From assembly GCA_028824715.1 (NCBI GenBank), contig JAPPCV010000157.1, positions 1 through 64,000 on the forward strand: DNA of 64,000 nucleotides, in the 5' to 3' direction. A program made the translations under genes and the position numbers. Below are positions 19,829 to 28,525 of this stretch, in pieces (within the stretch, counting starts at the first letter, position 1; every line of letters begins with the position of its first letter). The notes beneath the pieces were generated by a model that saw only the letters and a list, made by a program, of their open reading frames with translations, had not been told where the DNA came from and did not search any database. The DNA comes from Boseongicola sp. (GTDB lineage: Bacteria > Pseudomonadota > Alphaproteobacteria > Rhodobacterales > Rhodobacteraceae).

Positions 19829-20652
19829 CGACGTTGGCTAACGGCAGGAAGCGCCGGAACGCCTTCCCGAATTTCCTCCAGTCCCCTGTTGCCGCTTTCC
19901 TGGACCAGGGGCTGCCTGTTCCGGTCTCGCCGTGACACTCGAACGTGACGACATGCGGACCGGACGTTGGCAACCGATACGCAGGTGGTTTGGTCGGTGG
20001 CTGTCGCTGTGGCGGCCAAGTGCGGCCTGGAGGCGCGGCCGTCGCTCCAGGTACCTGCGGGGGCCGCCCGGGGACCTGCCGCAAGACTGCTGCCGGGGCT
20101 GAACGGGGAAGCCGTGCGGTCTCAGCTGCACCTGGCAGGGGTCGAATCGGCTTTCGACGGCACGCCGCGACAGACGCGTTCGTCTCAGGGGCGGGGCGAC
20201 AGCTACCGGGAAGGGAATGCCCGGACCGGGACGTCGACGCTGCCGGAAGTGAAGCGAAGGAGGTCTGGAGGTCGGGAAAGAAGGGATTGACAGCAGCGGG
20301 CTCATTTGAACCACTTCCCGGTTCGTTTCTGATGCTCCCGACATGCAAAGGGTGTGCGGAAGCAGGGCTCGCCGTCCGGCACGACCAGCGCCGCAGTCGG
20401 CCACGCGCGATCCAGTGGGCGCCTGATCAATGTTTCGGCTGGGCGCAGAAACGGGCGGCCTTGTGCGGACATGTTCACCGGATTCAGGAGACCGCGTTCA
20501 GGAAAGGCAGGTCACTCACGGTGGATTTTGGCCCTGATCTTGCGGCACCTTCCCGTTGGTCAGGGCGGAACCGGTTGCGCAAAGGATTCCTTCAGGCTGG
20601 ACTCTTGGCGACTGCCCAGCTTCGTGGATGGATCCAACCTGGTCAGGTCATC
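19829..20652. other. Intergenic region without a supported gene
   Basis: About 820 bases between the IS4 remnant and the mutarotase-like gene. The visible frames are arginine-, glycine- and proline-rich and show no family motif on either strand. It may be decayed insertion-element or gene sequence, but nothing in it can be named. Confidence 0.55.
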
Positions 20653-21702
20653 TCAAAGCGCCAGGAACTCGCCGTCTATGGGCAGATTGCGCACCGCACC
20701 TGCGTCACCCTTGACCAAGAGCGACACACCGCTAAGGCCAATGTCTGCGACCGGCTCGCCGGTGGGCCAGCAAACGGCGCCAATGATGTGCCTGACGTCC
20801 ACGCTGCCGCCCGGATCGAGCGAAAGTTCGCCGGGGCCGCACAGTGCCGTCTCGTCCGAAAGGCCCAGCATGTGCGATGCCGCGCCCTCCTCGATGCCCA
20901 GGCAGCCGCGATGTCGACCGTTCCACGGCGGGTAGTCGCGACCGCCATTGGAGTGCCAAAGCATCGTCATCGGCAGTTGCCGCGGGTTTCTGATCGAGAG
21001 AAACAGGTCGCCGCTCGCAGGGCGAGACACTGCCGTCCAACCAAGCTCGTGCCCGCCTTCTTCGATGCCAACCACAAGATCCTCGTGGTGCGGGTGCCAG
21101 GGATACGTGGCAAGGTCCACATCGCCCGCGAGGCCCGGAAACGTTGTTGGCGAGTTGCTGCTCGCGGGGTAATTCAGGGCCGACCTGCCTCTGGCCGGAT
21201 CGCTTTCCAGGGGGTTTTTCGGAGTTTCCCAGCATGTTTTTGGCGATGTCCGGATGATCCCGCCCCGGGGAAGGGAAAGGTTTGCGTGATTGGCGACAGG
21301 CACGTGCCCGTTGCCACCAGTGAACTTGTGGCTTTGGTAGACGAAAGGATGACCATCGCGCAGGATCAATTCCTTGACCAGCCGGGCACCGTAAACCTGC
21401 TTTCCCAAGGCGGCACGAAGCAAGCCGCCTACTTGCCTCTCAATGTTCCAGACGGAATTGGCGGGCCAGCCATGTAGCGGCGAACCGCCTTCGCGGGCGG
21501 CAAACGGGGCGCAGAAGAAGTCGCCGCCAAGCACAGCCACGTGCGGTGCTGCGTCGGGCGGCATGACCTCGTCAGTACCTACCCATGGCGCACGATGCAG
21601 CGGCGCGACTTCGACACGGTTGTCCATGACGGCGAAACGTTCGATGAGCCCGGTTCGGCGGTCGAAGGATAGCTCTATGCCCTTGGCCGATATCTTGGTC
21701 AT
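20653..21702 (-). CDS. Galactose-mutarotase-fold protein (aldose-epimerase-like), probable sugar-locus gene
   Basis: A 349-residue protein with an aldose-epimerase-like beta-sandwich pattern: an N-terminal ISAKGIELSFDRRTGLIERF, a mid-chain VANHANLSLPRGG that could hold a substrate-binding histidine, and a later VGIEEGGHELGWTAVSRP. It has no signal peptide, so it is cytoplasmic. Its ATG overlaps the stop of the decayed ABC ATPase fragment (ATGA), so it was once the downstream gene of a sugar-transport operon. The catalytic His/Glu pair cannot be fixed by eye; mutarotase activity is therefore inferred from fold only. It is intact although its upstream partners are dead. Confidence 0.6.
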   Translation of the reverse strand: MTKISAKGIELSFDRRTGLIERFAVMDNRVEVAPLHRAPWVGTDEVMPPDAAPHVAVLGGDFFCAPFAAREGGSPLHGWPANSVWNIERQVGGLLRAALGKQVYGARLVKELILRDGHPFVYQSHKFTGGNGHVPVANHANLSLPRGGIIRTSPKTCWETPKNPLESDPARGRSALNYPASSNSPTTFPGLAGDVDLATYPWHPHHEDLVVGIEEGGHELGWTAVSRPASGDLFLSIRNPRQLPMTMLWHSNGGRDYPPWNGRHRGCLGIEEGAASHMLGLSDETALCGPGELSLDPGGSVDVRHIIGAVCWPTGEPVADIGLSGVSLLVKGDAGAVRNLPIDGEFLAL

Positions 21703-22019
21703 GCCTGCAGTGCTTCGCTGGAGATGACGTCTCCCGCGCCCGGAATGCCGGAAATTTTCGGACTGAGGGCTTCGGCCAGGAGTTCATCGCGTCGCCTGGC
21801 GACCATTCGTTCAACAACAACCTGAAATGCAAGGCGAAGGCTGTGCGAGATGAACGCGCGGGAGTCACGAGTTTCCCGGACCTCGCGAACAAGGCGGCAA
21901 ACCCTTGGGGATTCGGCGGCGGCGAGGTTGTTCATCGGTTCGTCAAGGACCATCAAGTCGCTCTGGAAGTGCCTGGCGCTTGCGATTGCGTCGGCCTGAG
22001 GCCCGCCCCGTGAATGTCC
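21699..22019 (-). pseudogene. C-terminal remnant of a sugar ABC transporter ATPase
   Basis: The minus-strand frame reads GHSRGGPQADAIASARHFQS, then DLMVLDEPMNNLAAAESPRV and SRAFISHSLRLAFQVVVERM. This is the segment from the ABC signature through Walker B (LMVLDEP) and the H-loop (ISH) of the RbsA/FrcA-type sugar ATPases. The signature LSGGQRQ has decayed to SRGGPQA. Walker A and everything upstream are missing. It ends in an ATGA overlap with the mutarotase-like gene. Confidence 0.75.
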
Positions 22020-22083
22020 CGTCGCCGTGATCTCGGCGGATCAAGCCTTCCTGCTCGATTGCCTCGGTCGTGCGCACGTCGGA
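22012..22083 (-). pseudogene. Possible GntR-type HTH remnant
   Basis: The minus strand encodes RTTEAIEQEGLIRRDHGDGT. This resembles the recognition helix and wing of GntR regulators (TTVREAL..LEQEGLIRRRHGRGTF). Only about 24 residues are recognisable, and the frame differs from the ATPase remnant just downstream. It may be the former regulator of the dead transport operon. Confidence 0.35.
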
Positions 22084-22122
22084 CCGGGGCACGGCGGCTC
22101 CCCGCTTCCTGGAACGGCTCTG

Positions 22123-23259
22123 TCAACCTGTTGTGTCCCGAAATGTCACGGCCTGGTGCAGGTCCTCCCTGTAGGGACGGGCAGTGGGTGGCAGTTCCTT
22201 TCGAAGGTAGTAGCCGGGTTCACGTCGCTGCCGCATCACGGAAGTCATCATCTCGCGATAGGCGTCCCAAAGCGAAGTGTTCGGCGGCGGAAGGTCATCC
22301 TTGATCGCTTCGTGCAGCGCAGGCAGCGCATGATAGGGAACCATGGGGAACATGTGATGCTCGATGTGATAGTTCATGTTCCAGTAGAGCCAGCGTGACA
22401 CCGGATTGAGGTAGAGAGTGCGCGAATTGAGCCGGTGGTCGATCACGTCCTCGGCCAACCCACCGTGCTGCAGAAGCCCGGTCATAACGAAATGCCAGCA
22501 CCCGAAAATCCGCGGGCCGCCTATCAGTAGAAACGGGATAGCGGACATCCATCCCATCCCGCCGGCAAACATTCCCAAGGAGACGGCTGCAACGAGGGCG
22601 TAGGCGCACAAGTGAACGCGCGCCCAGAGCACCGCGCTGGGCCACTCGCTTTCCGGGATGTAGTCCCTTTCGTCCTGAGAAAGCTCGCCAATGCAGTTTC
22701 GCGCCAGGACCAGAAGCGAATTCCAAGTGTCCCAGATGCCGAAATAGGCAAGAGCCTTCAAGGTCAGGTTGATCGGATGCATCCAGACGATTTCCGGGTC
22801 GCGGCCGACAACTATTGTATCGGTATGGTGGCGGGCGTGACTCCAGCGCCAGTTCACCGGGTTCCGCATGATCTGAAAGGACGCAACGTGATAGACCACG
22901 TCGTTCATCCAGCGGGTCCGGAAGGCGGTGCCATGGCCGCATTCGTGCCAACGGCTATCGCAGGCCGAGCCGTAGATCACTCCATAGGCAAGCCAGAAGG
23001 GGAGTGCGACCCAACTGCCCCAGAAGTAGATGCCGCCGGTCGCGAGGACGACATGCAGTGCGGCCCAGACCAGCGTGTCCAGGACCGCGGGCCCGTCGCG
23101 GCGTTTCATTAGCGCCTTCATGGTCTTGCGCGAAACCGCGCTGTGATACCACTCTGCCGCGGCAAGTCCCACTTCGATGGCGTGTTTCGAGGACGGGCCA
23201 GTCAGCGAATAGTCCTTGGCCGATTGAGCGTCGTCCCGCAGTGATGCCGTTTCCGCCAT
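22123..23259 (-). CDS. Membrane diiron oxygenase/desaturase, MocD (rhizopine oxygenase)-like
   Basis: A 378-residue integral-membrane protein of the fatty-acid-desaturase/alkane-hydroxylase superfamily. The eight-histidine diiron motifs are complete: HECGH (105-109), HARHH (141-145) and HIEHH (298-302), with an additional QHGG at 264-267. Hydrophobic helices lie around 60-100 and 205-260. The motif spacing and the neighbours (MocA-, MocB- and MocC-like genes) fit the MocD group, proposed to act with a ferredoxin (MocE) and a reductase (MocF) in demethylating the rhizopine 3-O-methyl-scyllo-inosamine. No ferredoxin or reductase gene is in the window. I chose the ATG at 23259, with AGGGGAAGA just upstream; longer in-frame starts exist. 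A lipid desaturase is the main alternative. Confidence 0.7.
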   Translation of the reverse strand: MAETASLRDDAQSAKDYSLTGPSSKHAIEVGLAAAEWYHSAVSRKTMKALMKRRDGPAVLDTLVWAALHVVLATGGIYFWGSWVALPFWLAYGVIYGSACDSRWHECGHGTAFRTRWMNDVVYHVASFQIMRNPVNWRWSHARHHTDTIVVGRDPEIVWMHPINLTLKALAYFGIWDTWNSLLVLARNCIGELSQDERDYIPESEWPSAVLWARVHLCAYALVAAVSLGMFAGGMGWMSAIPFLLIGGPRIFGCWHFVMTGLLQHGGLAEDVIDHRLNSRTLYLNPVSRWLYWNMNYHIEHHMFPMVPYHALPALHEAIKDDLPPPNTSLWDAYREMMTSVMRQRREPGYYLRKELPPTARPYREDLHQAVTFRDTTG

Positions 23260-23399
23260 TCTTCCCCTGATCTGGATGGATGCCCTCGGCGCCTCCGGTT
23301 GTTCGTGGAAGGATCGCGATTCGACCACCATGTCACAAGAGGCAACACCATCAGATTCCATCATGGGCACACTGGCCTGCCAGACCTGCAGCCTGGCTC

Positions 23400-23464
23400 A
23401 ATATACCATATGTTGCCAAGACTCGACCAAATGTGTCGAGAGAAACGCATTGTGTTGCGCGCAA
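23400..23464. promoter_or_regulatory. Candidate operator/promoter between the MocD-like and LacI-family genes
   Basis: TTGCGCGCAA at 23455-23464 is a perfect 10-base palindrome with a central CG, the shape preferred by LacI-family repressors. On the minus strand a TATATT (23405-23400) could be a -10 for the MocD-like gene, with TTGGTC at 23430-23425 as a poor -35 (19-base gap). No other gene is visible in the 375-base divergent region 23260-23634. Confidence 0.3.
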
Positions 23465-23634
23465 TCATGACTTTCCTTTCAAGCTCCTGATGCAAAGAAA
23501 CATGCAGATCTTGCTCCGAACTGCCGAACGGGCGAACCACTTGATGGAATCTGATGTACGTCGTGCAGGACAACTCCGGATCTTTTTGCGACTTTCGAAC
23601 GGCAGACACAGGTTTTGGGAGGGGACCCTGTCGC

Positions 23635-24663
23635 ATGGGCCGGGCAACGATTTCCGACATCGCAGAAAGGGCCGGCGTCTCGCCAGCCACGGTGGACCGT
23701 GCGCTCAATGGCCGCGCCGGCGTGAGCGCGCCGAACCGGCAGCGTGTCATGCGCGCCGCACGCGAGCTCGGCTACCTGCCGCTGGAAGGCATGGTGCCGC
23801 TGCCGTCCCGCGCCGCGCGGCTGGAATTCCTGATCCCGCATTCCAGGAATGCCTTCATGCGCGATGTGGCAGAGAGCATTCAGCTCTGTGCACAGACGCA
23901 GCCGCTGGTGAAGAGCTGCAACATACTCTGGCTTGACGGCATCGGGCCGGATTCCTTTGTCGCCGCACTGGATCGCGTCGCGCTCAACACCGAAGGCGTC
24001 GGCGTCATCACGACCGATCATCCGCGTACAAGGGATGCGATCCGGCGGCTCTGCGAATCCGGCGTCCGCGTCGTGACCTTGGCGTCTGACGTGCTGTCGA
24101 CGCCGCGGTCCTCCTATGTCGGGATCGACAACCGGGTAGCCGGCAGAACGGCTGGCCAGATTGTCGGCATGCTGGTCGGTCGGCCTGAAGGCGCGGTGGC
24201 GGTGTTTTGCGGCAGCCGTGCGTTTCATGGTCATCAGGAGCGCGAGGCCGGCTTCCTCACCTTCATGGGCGAGCATCGTCCCGGGCTTGAAATATTGCCG
24301 ACCATCGAAACCGGGGAAGACAGTGCCAAGTTACGCACGGAGTTGGCCAAGCTGCTTCGAAGCGTGCCGGATCTTCTCGCGGTGTATTGCGTGGGTGCTG
24401 GCCGAAAGGGCATCGTCGAGGCCTTGGAGGACCGACAGGACCGGCCCCGTGTCGTGATGCACGACCTCACAAGGAGTTCGCGATCCTGGCTGGTGGAGGA
24501 TCGCATCGACGCCGTGATCGACCAGAACGCGCGCGCTGTCGGCGAGCAGGCAGTGTTTCACTTGCTCGGGGCGATTGCGTCCGGTCCGTCGATCCTGCCG
24601 CTGACCCATATTGAACCTCGCATTGTCCTGCGCGAGAACATTCCCAAGGGTCGATTGACGTGA
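23635..24663 (+). CDS. LacI-family transcriptional regulator
   Basis: A 342-residue DNA-binding regulator. The HTH is at the N-terminus (ATISDIAERAGVSPATVDRAL), followed by the hinge and a periplasmic-binding-protein-like sensor domain (from about residue 62, RLEFLIPHSRNAFM). I chose the ATG at 23635 because the HTH starts there and GGGAGGGG lies upstream. It stands divergent to the MocD-like gene and upstream of the dehydrogenase/ABC operon, so it most likely represses that locus until a sugar or cyclitol binds. Confidence 0.93.
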   Translation: MGRATISDIAERAGVSPATVDRALNGRAGVSAPNRQRVMRAARELGYLPLEGMVPLPSRAARLEFLIPHSRNAFMRDVAESIQLCAQTQPLVKSCNILWLDGIGPDSFVAALDRVALNTEGVGVITTDHPRTRDAIRRLCESGVRVVTLASDVLSTPRSSYVGIDNRVAGRTAGQIVGMLVGRPEGAVAVFCGSRAFHGHQEREAGFLTFMGEHRPGLEILPTIETGEDSAKLRTELAKLLRSVPDLLAVYCVGAGRKGIVEALEDRQDRPRVVMHDLTRSSRSWLVEDRIDAVIDQNARAVGEQAVFHLLGAIASGPSILPLTHIEPRIVLRENIPKGRLT

Positions 24664-25296
24664 GAGCGAGCCCTGAAGGACTGTCCGTTGCCGTCATTTG
24701 GGCGGCAAGCGGGACTGGCCGCACGATGGCACATGACGTCGCCGCCTCGAGTGCCGGCGTCCCGTCGCTGGCGGCCTTGAATGCCACCGGTCCGAAGCGC
24801 GTCTCTGGGCGCTTGCCTGGCAAGACTTGTGTGAAGACGCTGGTCAATGACCCGTCCGATGCGTCCGCCGCCGCAATGACGGGGGAAGCGGAGCGTGCGC
24901 CGCCCCGCAAGTTGTTGGGCTTGCCAACGCAGTCGGGATCACGACGGGCGCCAGCCTTGTGGAAGGCGGATTGCACGACCGGGATGCGTTCTCTGCGATC
25001 AAGGCATGCGCGCCTGCACCTTGTTTCCCCGCTCCGGCCGGAGAAGTGCCGAAATCCGCCTCACGACGCGCCGGCGGGAATTCTGGTGCCTCGAAAACCC
25101 TCTTGCGAAGCGGCCACGACGCTGAAAGGCTCACGGCGGAAGGGGATGGGATGCGAAGTGCCGCCACCTGCAATTCTGCCGGAAGGGACGTTCCAGTGAT
25201 CGAGGCGAGCCGGAGCGGCCTCGATCCATCCATTGCGCGTGCCTTTCAGGAGTCTGGCGCGAATGTCGTCGTCACCGGGCGCGGGGAGACGGCTGA
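24664..25296. other. Degenerate region between regulator and catabolic operon
   Basis: About 630 bases without an intact gene. Short patches look protein-derived: around 24905-25015 one plus frame reads VGLANAVGITTGASLVEGG, then LHDRDAFSAIKAC, which recalls the end of enolase-superfamily enzymes. The last 110 bases look like an SDR remnant (separate entry). It is probably the decayed first genes of the operon. Confidence 0.4.
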
Positions 25297-25300
25297 GTGA
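25187..25300 (+). pseudogene. Short-chain dehydrogenase (SDR) N-terminal remnant
   Basis: The frame ends with SGLDPSIARAFQESGANVVV and TGRGETAE, then a stop at 25298-25300. This matches the Rossmann start of SDR enzymes (SGIGRAIARAFAEAGANVVVTGR), with the glycine motif already damaged (SGLDPSIA). Only about 38 residues remain. Its stop overlaps the GTG of the next gene. Confidence 0.5.
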
Positions 25301-26439
25301 CGATCGGCGTGGCAATCATCGGCACGGGTTTCATTGGCAGCGTGCATCTGGCCGCCGTTCGGCGACTGGGCCTGGATGTTCGAGGCGTGCTGGGAAGCAG
25401 CGCGGGTCGCGGGGTCGCCCGGGCGGCAGAACTCGGCGTGGGCCGCGCCTATGCCGACCTCGACGAGCTCGTCGCCGACGGCAGCGCTTCGGTCGTGCAT
25501 GTCACTTCCCCCAACAATGCACATTTTCCCCAGGTGAAGGCGCTCTTGCAGGCCGGCAAGCACGTGATCTGCGAAAAGCCGTTGGCGGTTACGGGGGCGC
25601 AATCTGCAGAACTGGTGGAGATCGCGCGGACAAGTGGTCGCGTTGCGGCGGTTTGCTACAACATCCGCTTCTATCCGCTGAACCAGCACGTCCATCGCCT
25701 GGTGGCAGACGGCGAATTGGGCGAGATCCGGTTCGTGACGGGACACTACCATCAGGACTGGCTTGCCAAGGCGACCGACTGGAACTGGCGGCTCGAGGCG
25801 GAAAAGGGCGGGGCGCTGCGTTCGGTGGGCGATATCGGGACGCATTGGCTTGACCTGACGACGTTCATTACCGGGCTGAAGCCGGTCGGTGTGCTTGCGG
25901 ACCTGGCGACCTTCATCGCGGAACGGGAGAGGCCCAGCGGCCCGGTGGAGACGTTTTCGACCTCTGCGGGGCGGACGGAGAAGGTGCGGGTCGACACCGA
26001 CGATGCTGCCGCCGTCCTGATACGGTATGACACCGGCGCCAGGGGCGTGATGTCGACGAGCCAGATCAATGTCGGGCGCAAGAACGAACTTGTCTGGGAC
26101 ATCGCGGGGTCGTGCGGATCGGCAGCTTGGCATTCGGAAACCCCGGATCACCTGTGGCTGGGGCGTCGTGATGGTGCGAACGAGGTCCTGCACCGCGACT
26201 TCACTCTGATGAACGACACAGGGGTGGCAGCCGCGACCCTGCCGCCAGGACACGTCGAGGGTTTTGCAGACAGCTTCTTTGCCTTGTTCAGGCAGGTATA
26301 TCGCGACATCTCCGAGGGCGGCCGACAGGCGGACTCGACTTGGGCGACCTTCGAGGACGGGCATCTGGAAATGCAATTCTGCGACGCTGTCCTGAAATCG
26401 ATGCAGGAGAGTCGTTGGGTGGAAATAGGCGAAGCATAA
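25297..26439 (+). CDS. Gfo/Idh/MocA-family oxidoreductase
   Basis: A 380-residue NAD(P)-dependent dehydrogenase of the inositol-dehydrogenase/MocA family. The Rossmann motif GTGFIG is at 9-14, EKP with catalytic K94 at 93-95, and the second catalytic pair D179/H183 lies in GDIGTHWLDL. The complete Lys-Asp-His set fits oxidation of a cyclitol or sugar hydroxyl. The start is a GTG at 25297, with GGGGAG upstream. It is the first gene of the operon and is followed 9 bases later by the TIM-barrel gene. Confidence 0.93.
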   Translation: MTIGVAIIGTGFIGSVHLAAVRRLGLDVRGVLGSSAGRGVARAAELGVGRAYADLDELVADGSASVVHVTSPNNAHFPQVKALLQAGKHVICEKPLAVTGAQSAELVEIARTSGRVAAVCYNIRFYPLNQHVHRLVADGELGEIRFVTGHYHQDWLAKATDWNWRLEAEKGGALRSVGDIGTHWLDLTTFITGLKPVGVLADLATFIAERERPSGPVETFSTSAGRTEKVRVDTDDAAAVLIRYDTGARGVMSTSQINVGRKNELVWDIAGSCGSAAWHSETPDHLWLGRRDGANEVLHRDFTLMNDTGVAAATLPPGHVEGFADSFFALFRQVYRDISEGGRQADSTWATFEDGHLEMQFCDAVLKSMQESRWVEIGEA

Positions 26440-26448
26440 GGTGATGAC

Positions 26449-27363
26449 ATGAAGCTGGGACTGCTGACCGCACCCTTTGAAGACACCAACCTGACCGACG
26501 TGGCGTCCTGGGCCGGCAAGAACGGTTTCGCCGCTCTTGAGGTCGCATGCTGGCCCGCGTCGGGCGGCGAGAAACGGCGCTATGCCGGGACGAGCCACAT
26601 CGACGTGAGCGGGCTGACGCCAGACGGAGGCGCGGACATCGTCGGCGGCCTTTCCGTGCACGGGATCGAGATTTCGGGCCTGGGATACTATCCGAACCCA
26701 CTGCATGCGGACGCGGGACACCGCGACGAGGTGATCGGACACCTCAAGAAGGTGATCACGGCGGCAGGCGTCATGGGCATCCCTGTCGTCAACACGTTCA
26801 TGGGCGGCGATCGATCCCTGAACGTCGACGAGAACTGGGCGCGCGCGACGGAGATTCTCGGTCCTGTCGTCGCGCACGCGCAGGATGCAGGTGTACGGCT
26901 CTGCTTTGAGAACTGCCCGATGATCTTCAGCTACGATGAATGGCCGGGCGGGCACAACATTGCCTATTCGCCCAGAATCTGGCGCCGCATATTCGAGGAG
27001 TGGGGCGAGGCGGTCGGCATGAATTTCGACCCCTCGCACTTGATCTGGCAGTTCATCGACCAGACCCGTTTCATCAAGGAATTCGGTCCGCGCATGGCGC
27101 ATGTCCATGCCAAGGACCTGATGGTGGACCGCGACGGCCTTTACGAGAACGGGACCATGTCCGCCGGCATGGGATGGCAGGTTCCGCGCCTGTGCGGGCT
27201 TGGCGATGTCGATTGGCCCGGCTTCTTTTCGGGCCTCTATCGTGCCGGATACGACGGGCCGATCATCATCGAACACGAAGACAGGCTATTCGAAGGATCG
27301 GATGAGAAGGTAAAGCGTGGCTTCTTGCTGGCCCGCGACGTCTTGCAGCCATTCATCAAGTAG
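26449..27363 (+). CDS. Sugar phosphate isomerase/epimerase-type TIM barrel (MocC/IolE-like)
   Basis: A 304-residue protein of the xylose-isomerase-like TIM-barrel family, which includes IolE, IolI and the rhizopine protein MocC. Probable metal-ligand segments are RLCFENCP, MNFDPSHLIWQ, AHVHAKDL and IIIEHED, each on a barrel strand end. The ATG at 26449 has AAGGTGA upstream. With MocA-like dehydrogenases on both sides of it, it probably isomerises or dehydrates a keto-cyclitol or keto-sugar. Exact substrate unknown. Confidence 0.88.
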   Translation: MKLGLLTAPFEDTNLTDVASWAGKNGFAALEVACWPASGGEKRRYAGTSHIDVSGLTPDGGADIVGGLSVHGIEISGLGYYPNPLHADAGHRDEVIGHLKKVITAAGVMGIPVVNTFMGGDRSLNVDENWARATEILGPVVAHAQDAGVRLCFENCPMIFSYDEWPGGHNIAYSPRIWRRIFEEWGEAVGMNFDPSHLIWQFIDQTRFIKEFGPRMAHVHAKDLMVDRDGLYENGTMSAGMGWQVPRLCGLGDVDWPGFFSGLYRAGYDGPIIIEHEDRLFEGSDEKVKRGFLLARDVLQPFIK

Positions 27364-27417
27364 AAGGGCGCAAAGGCCCCGGCAATCAACAAACGAACCT
27401 AACCAGGAGGATTACAA

Positions 27418-28455
27418 ATGAAGAACCTGATCTACGGCGCCGCCACGATTTCGATTGCGGCATCGCTCGCCTCGGCATCGCTCGCCGACGGTCACAATTC
27501 CTTTACGATCGGTGTATCCAACACCGTTCAGGGCAACGGGTGGCGCGAACAGATGATCTGCGCAATGCGTGCACAGGCCCTGGTGGAGGGCGAAGTGGCC
27601 AACCTGATTGTCGCGCATCGGAATACCGATTCCGCTGGCCAGCTCGAGGACATCAACAACCTGATCGAAGCGGGCGTGGACGCAATCGTGTTGAATCCGT
27701 CGAATCCGGACGCGTTGAACTCGGCGCTGGAAGCGGCCATGGCGCAAGACATCGTCGTCGTCGCGGTAGATGCCGCGGTGACCGCTGAGGGCGCCTACAT
27801 CCTGTCGAACAACCAGGAGGAATACGCCTATCTCGGCGCCAAGTGGCTTTTCGAACAGCTCGGCGGTTCCGGCGACGTCGTCTACATGCGCGGGATCGCG
27901 GGAGTTTCGGCTGACACGGATCGCGACAACGGATTCAAGCGGGCGCTCGCGGAATTTCCGGACATCAACGTGGTGCATGAGGTCTTTACCGGATGGCAGC
28001 AGGATCAGGGCAAACAGCAAATGTTCGATTTCCTGGCCACCGGCATTCCGTTCGACGGTGTCTGGACCAGCGGCATCGACAACGTGATCGTCGATGCGTT
28101 CGTTGAATCGGGTGCCGGGCTTGTGCCAATCGTCGGAGCCGACAATGCCGGATTTGTTCAGTACCTCACGGAGGTGGAAGGCCTCAAGGGCGCAGCGGTC
28201 ACGAACCCCGGCTCGGTCGGCGGGGCGGGCATTGCCTTGGCTGTCGACATCCTGAATGGCGAAGCTCCGGACAGCACGACGGTGCTCGTCGATCCCGTGC
28301 TTTGGGAAAACGGCACGGATGCAGGCAGGGCGACGATCATGGCGGCGCAAAACCCGAACCTCGATCCGGAATGGCCGGTGTCGGTGACCGTGCCAGGCTG
28401 GACGGACTACACGATGGAGCAGATCATCGCATGCGAGGGTCCGGGTGACGTCTGA
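27418..28455 (+). CDS. Periplasmic sugar/cyclitol-binding protein (MocB/RbsB-like)
   Basis: A 345-residue substrate-binding protein of the ribose-type ABC class. A signal peptide covers about 1-23 (cleavage near SLA-DG). The first ligand-binding strand FTIGVSNTVQGNGWREQM and the IEAGVDAIVLNPSNPDAL block identify the type I periplasmic-binding fold. AGGAGG stands 9 bases before the ATG, so translation should be strong. It feeds the ATPase and permeases downstream. A perfect 15-bp RNA hairpin directly follows its stop and probably protects its mRNA. Confidence 0.93.
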   Translation: MKNLIYGAATISIAASLASASLADGHNSFTIGVSNTVQGNGWREQMICAMRAQALVEGEVANLIVAHRNTDSAGQLEDINNLIEAGVDAIVLNPSNPDALNSALEAAMAQDIVVVAVDAAVTAEGAYILSNNQEEYAYLGAKWLFEQLGGSGDVVYMRGIAGVSADTDRDNGFKRALAEFPDINVVHEVFTGWQQDQGKQQMFDFLATGIPFDGVWTSGIDNVIVDAFVESGAGLVPIVGADNAGFVQYLTEVEGLKGAAVTNPGSVGGAGIALAVDILNGEAPDSTTVLVDPVLWENGTDAGRATIMAAQNPNLDPEWPVSVTVPGWTDYTMEQIIACEGPGDV

Positions 28456-28465
28456 TCCCGGCAAC

Positions 28466-28498
28466 CGTTGCCCCCGCCGCATTGCGGCGGGGGCAACG
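28466..28498 (+). promoter_or_regulatory. Intra-operon RNA hairpin after the binding-protein gene
   Basis: CGTTGCCCCCGCCGC (28466-28480) and GCGGCGGGGGCAACG (28484-28498) form a perfect 15-bp stem with a 3-base loop. No T-run follows, so it is a poor terminator. It is more likely an mRNA stabiliser or partial attenuator that lowers expression of the ATPase and permeases relative to the binding protein, as known for other sugar ABC operons. Confidence 0.8.
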
Positions 28499-28525
28499 TC
28501 TGGCTGAACATGTCTTTCGAGCGGC

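Noticed and set aside
28466-28498. Rho-independent terminator ending the sugar operon
   Set aside because: The stem is strong, but there is no T-run and the operon continues 27 bases later.
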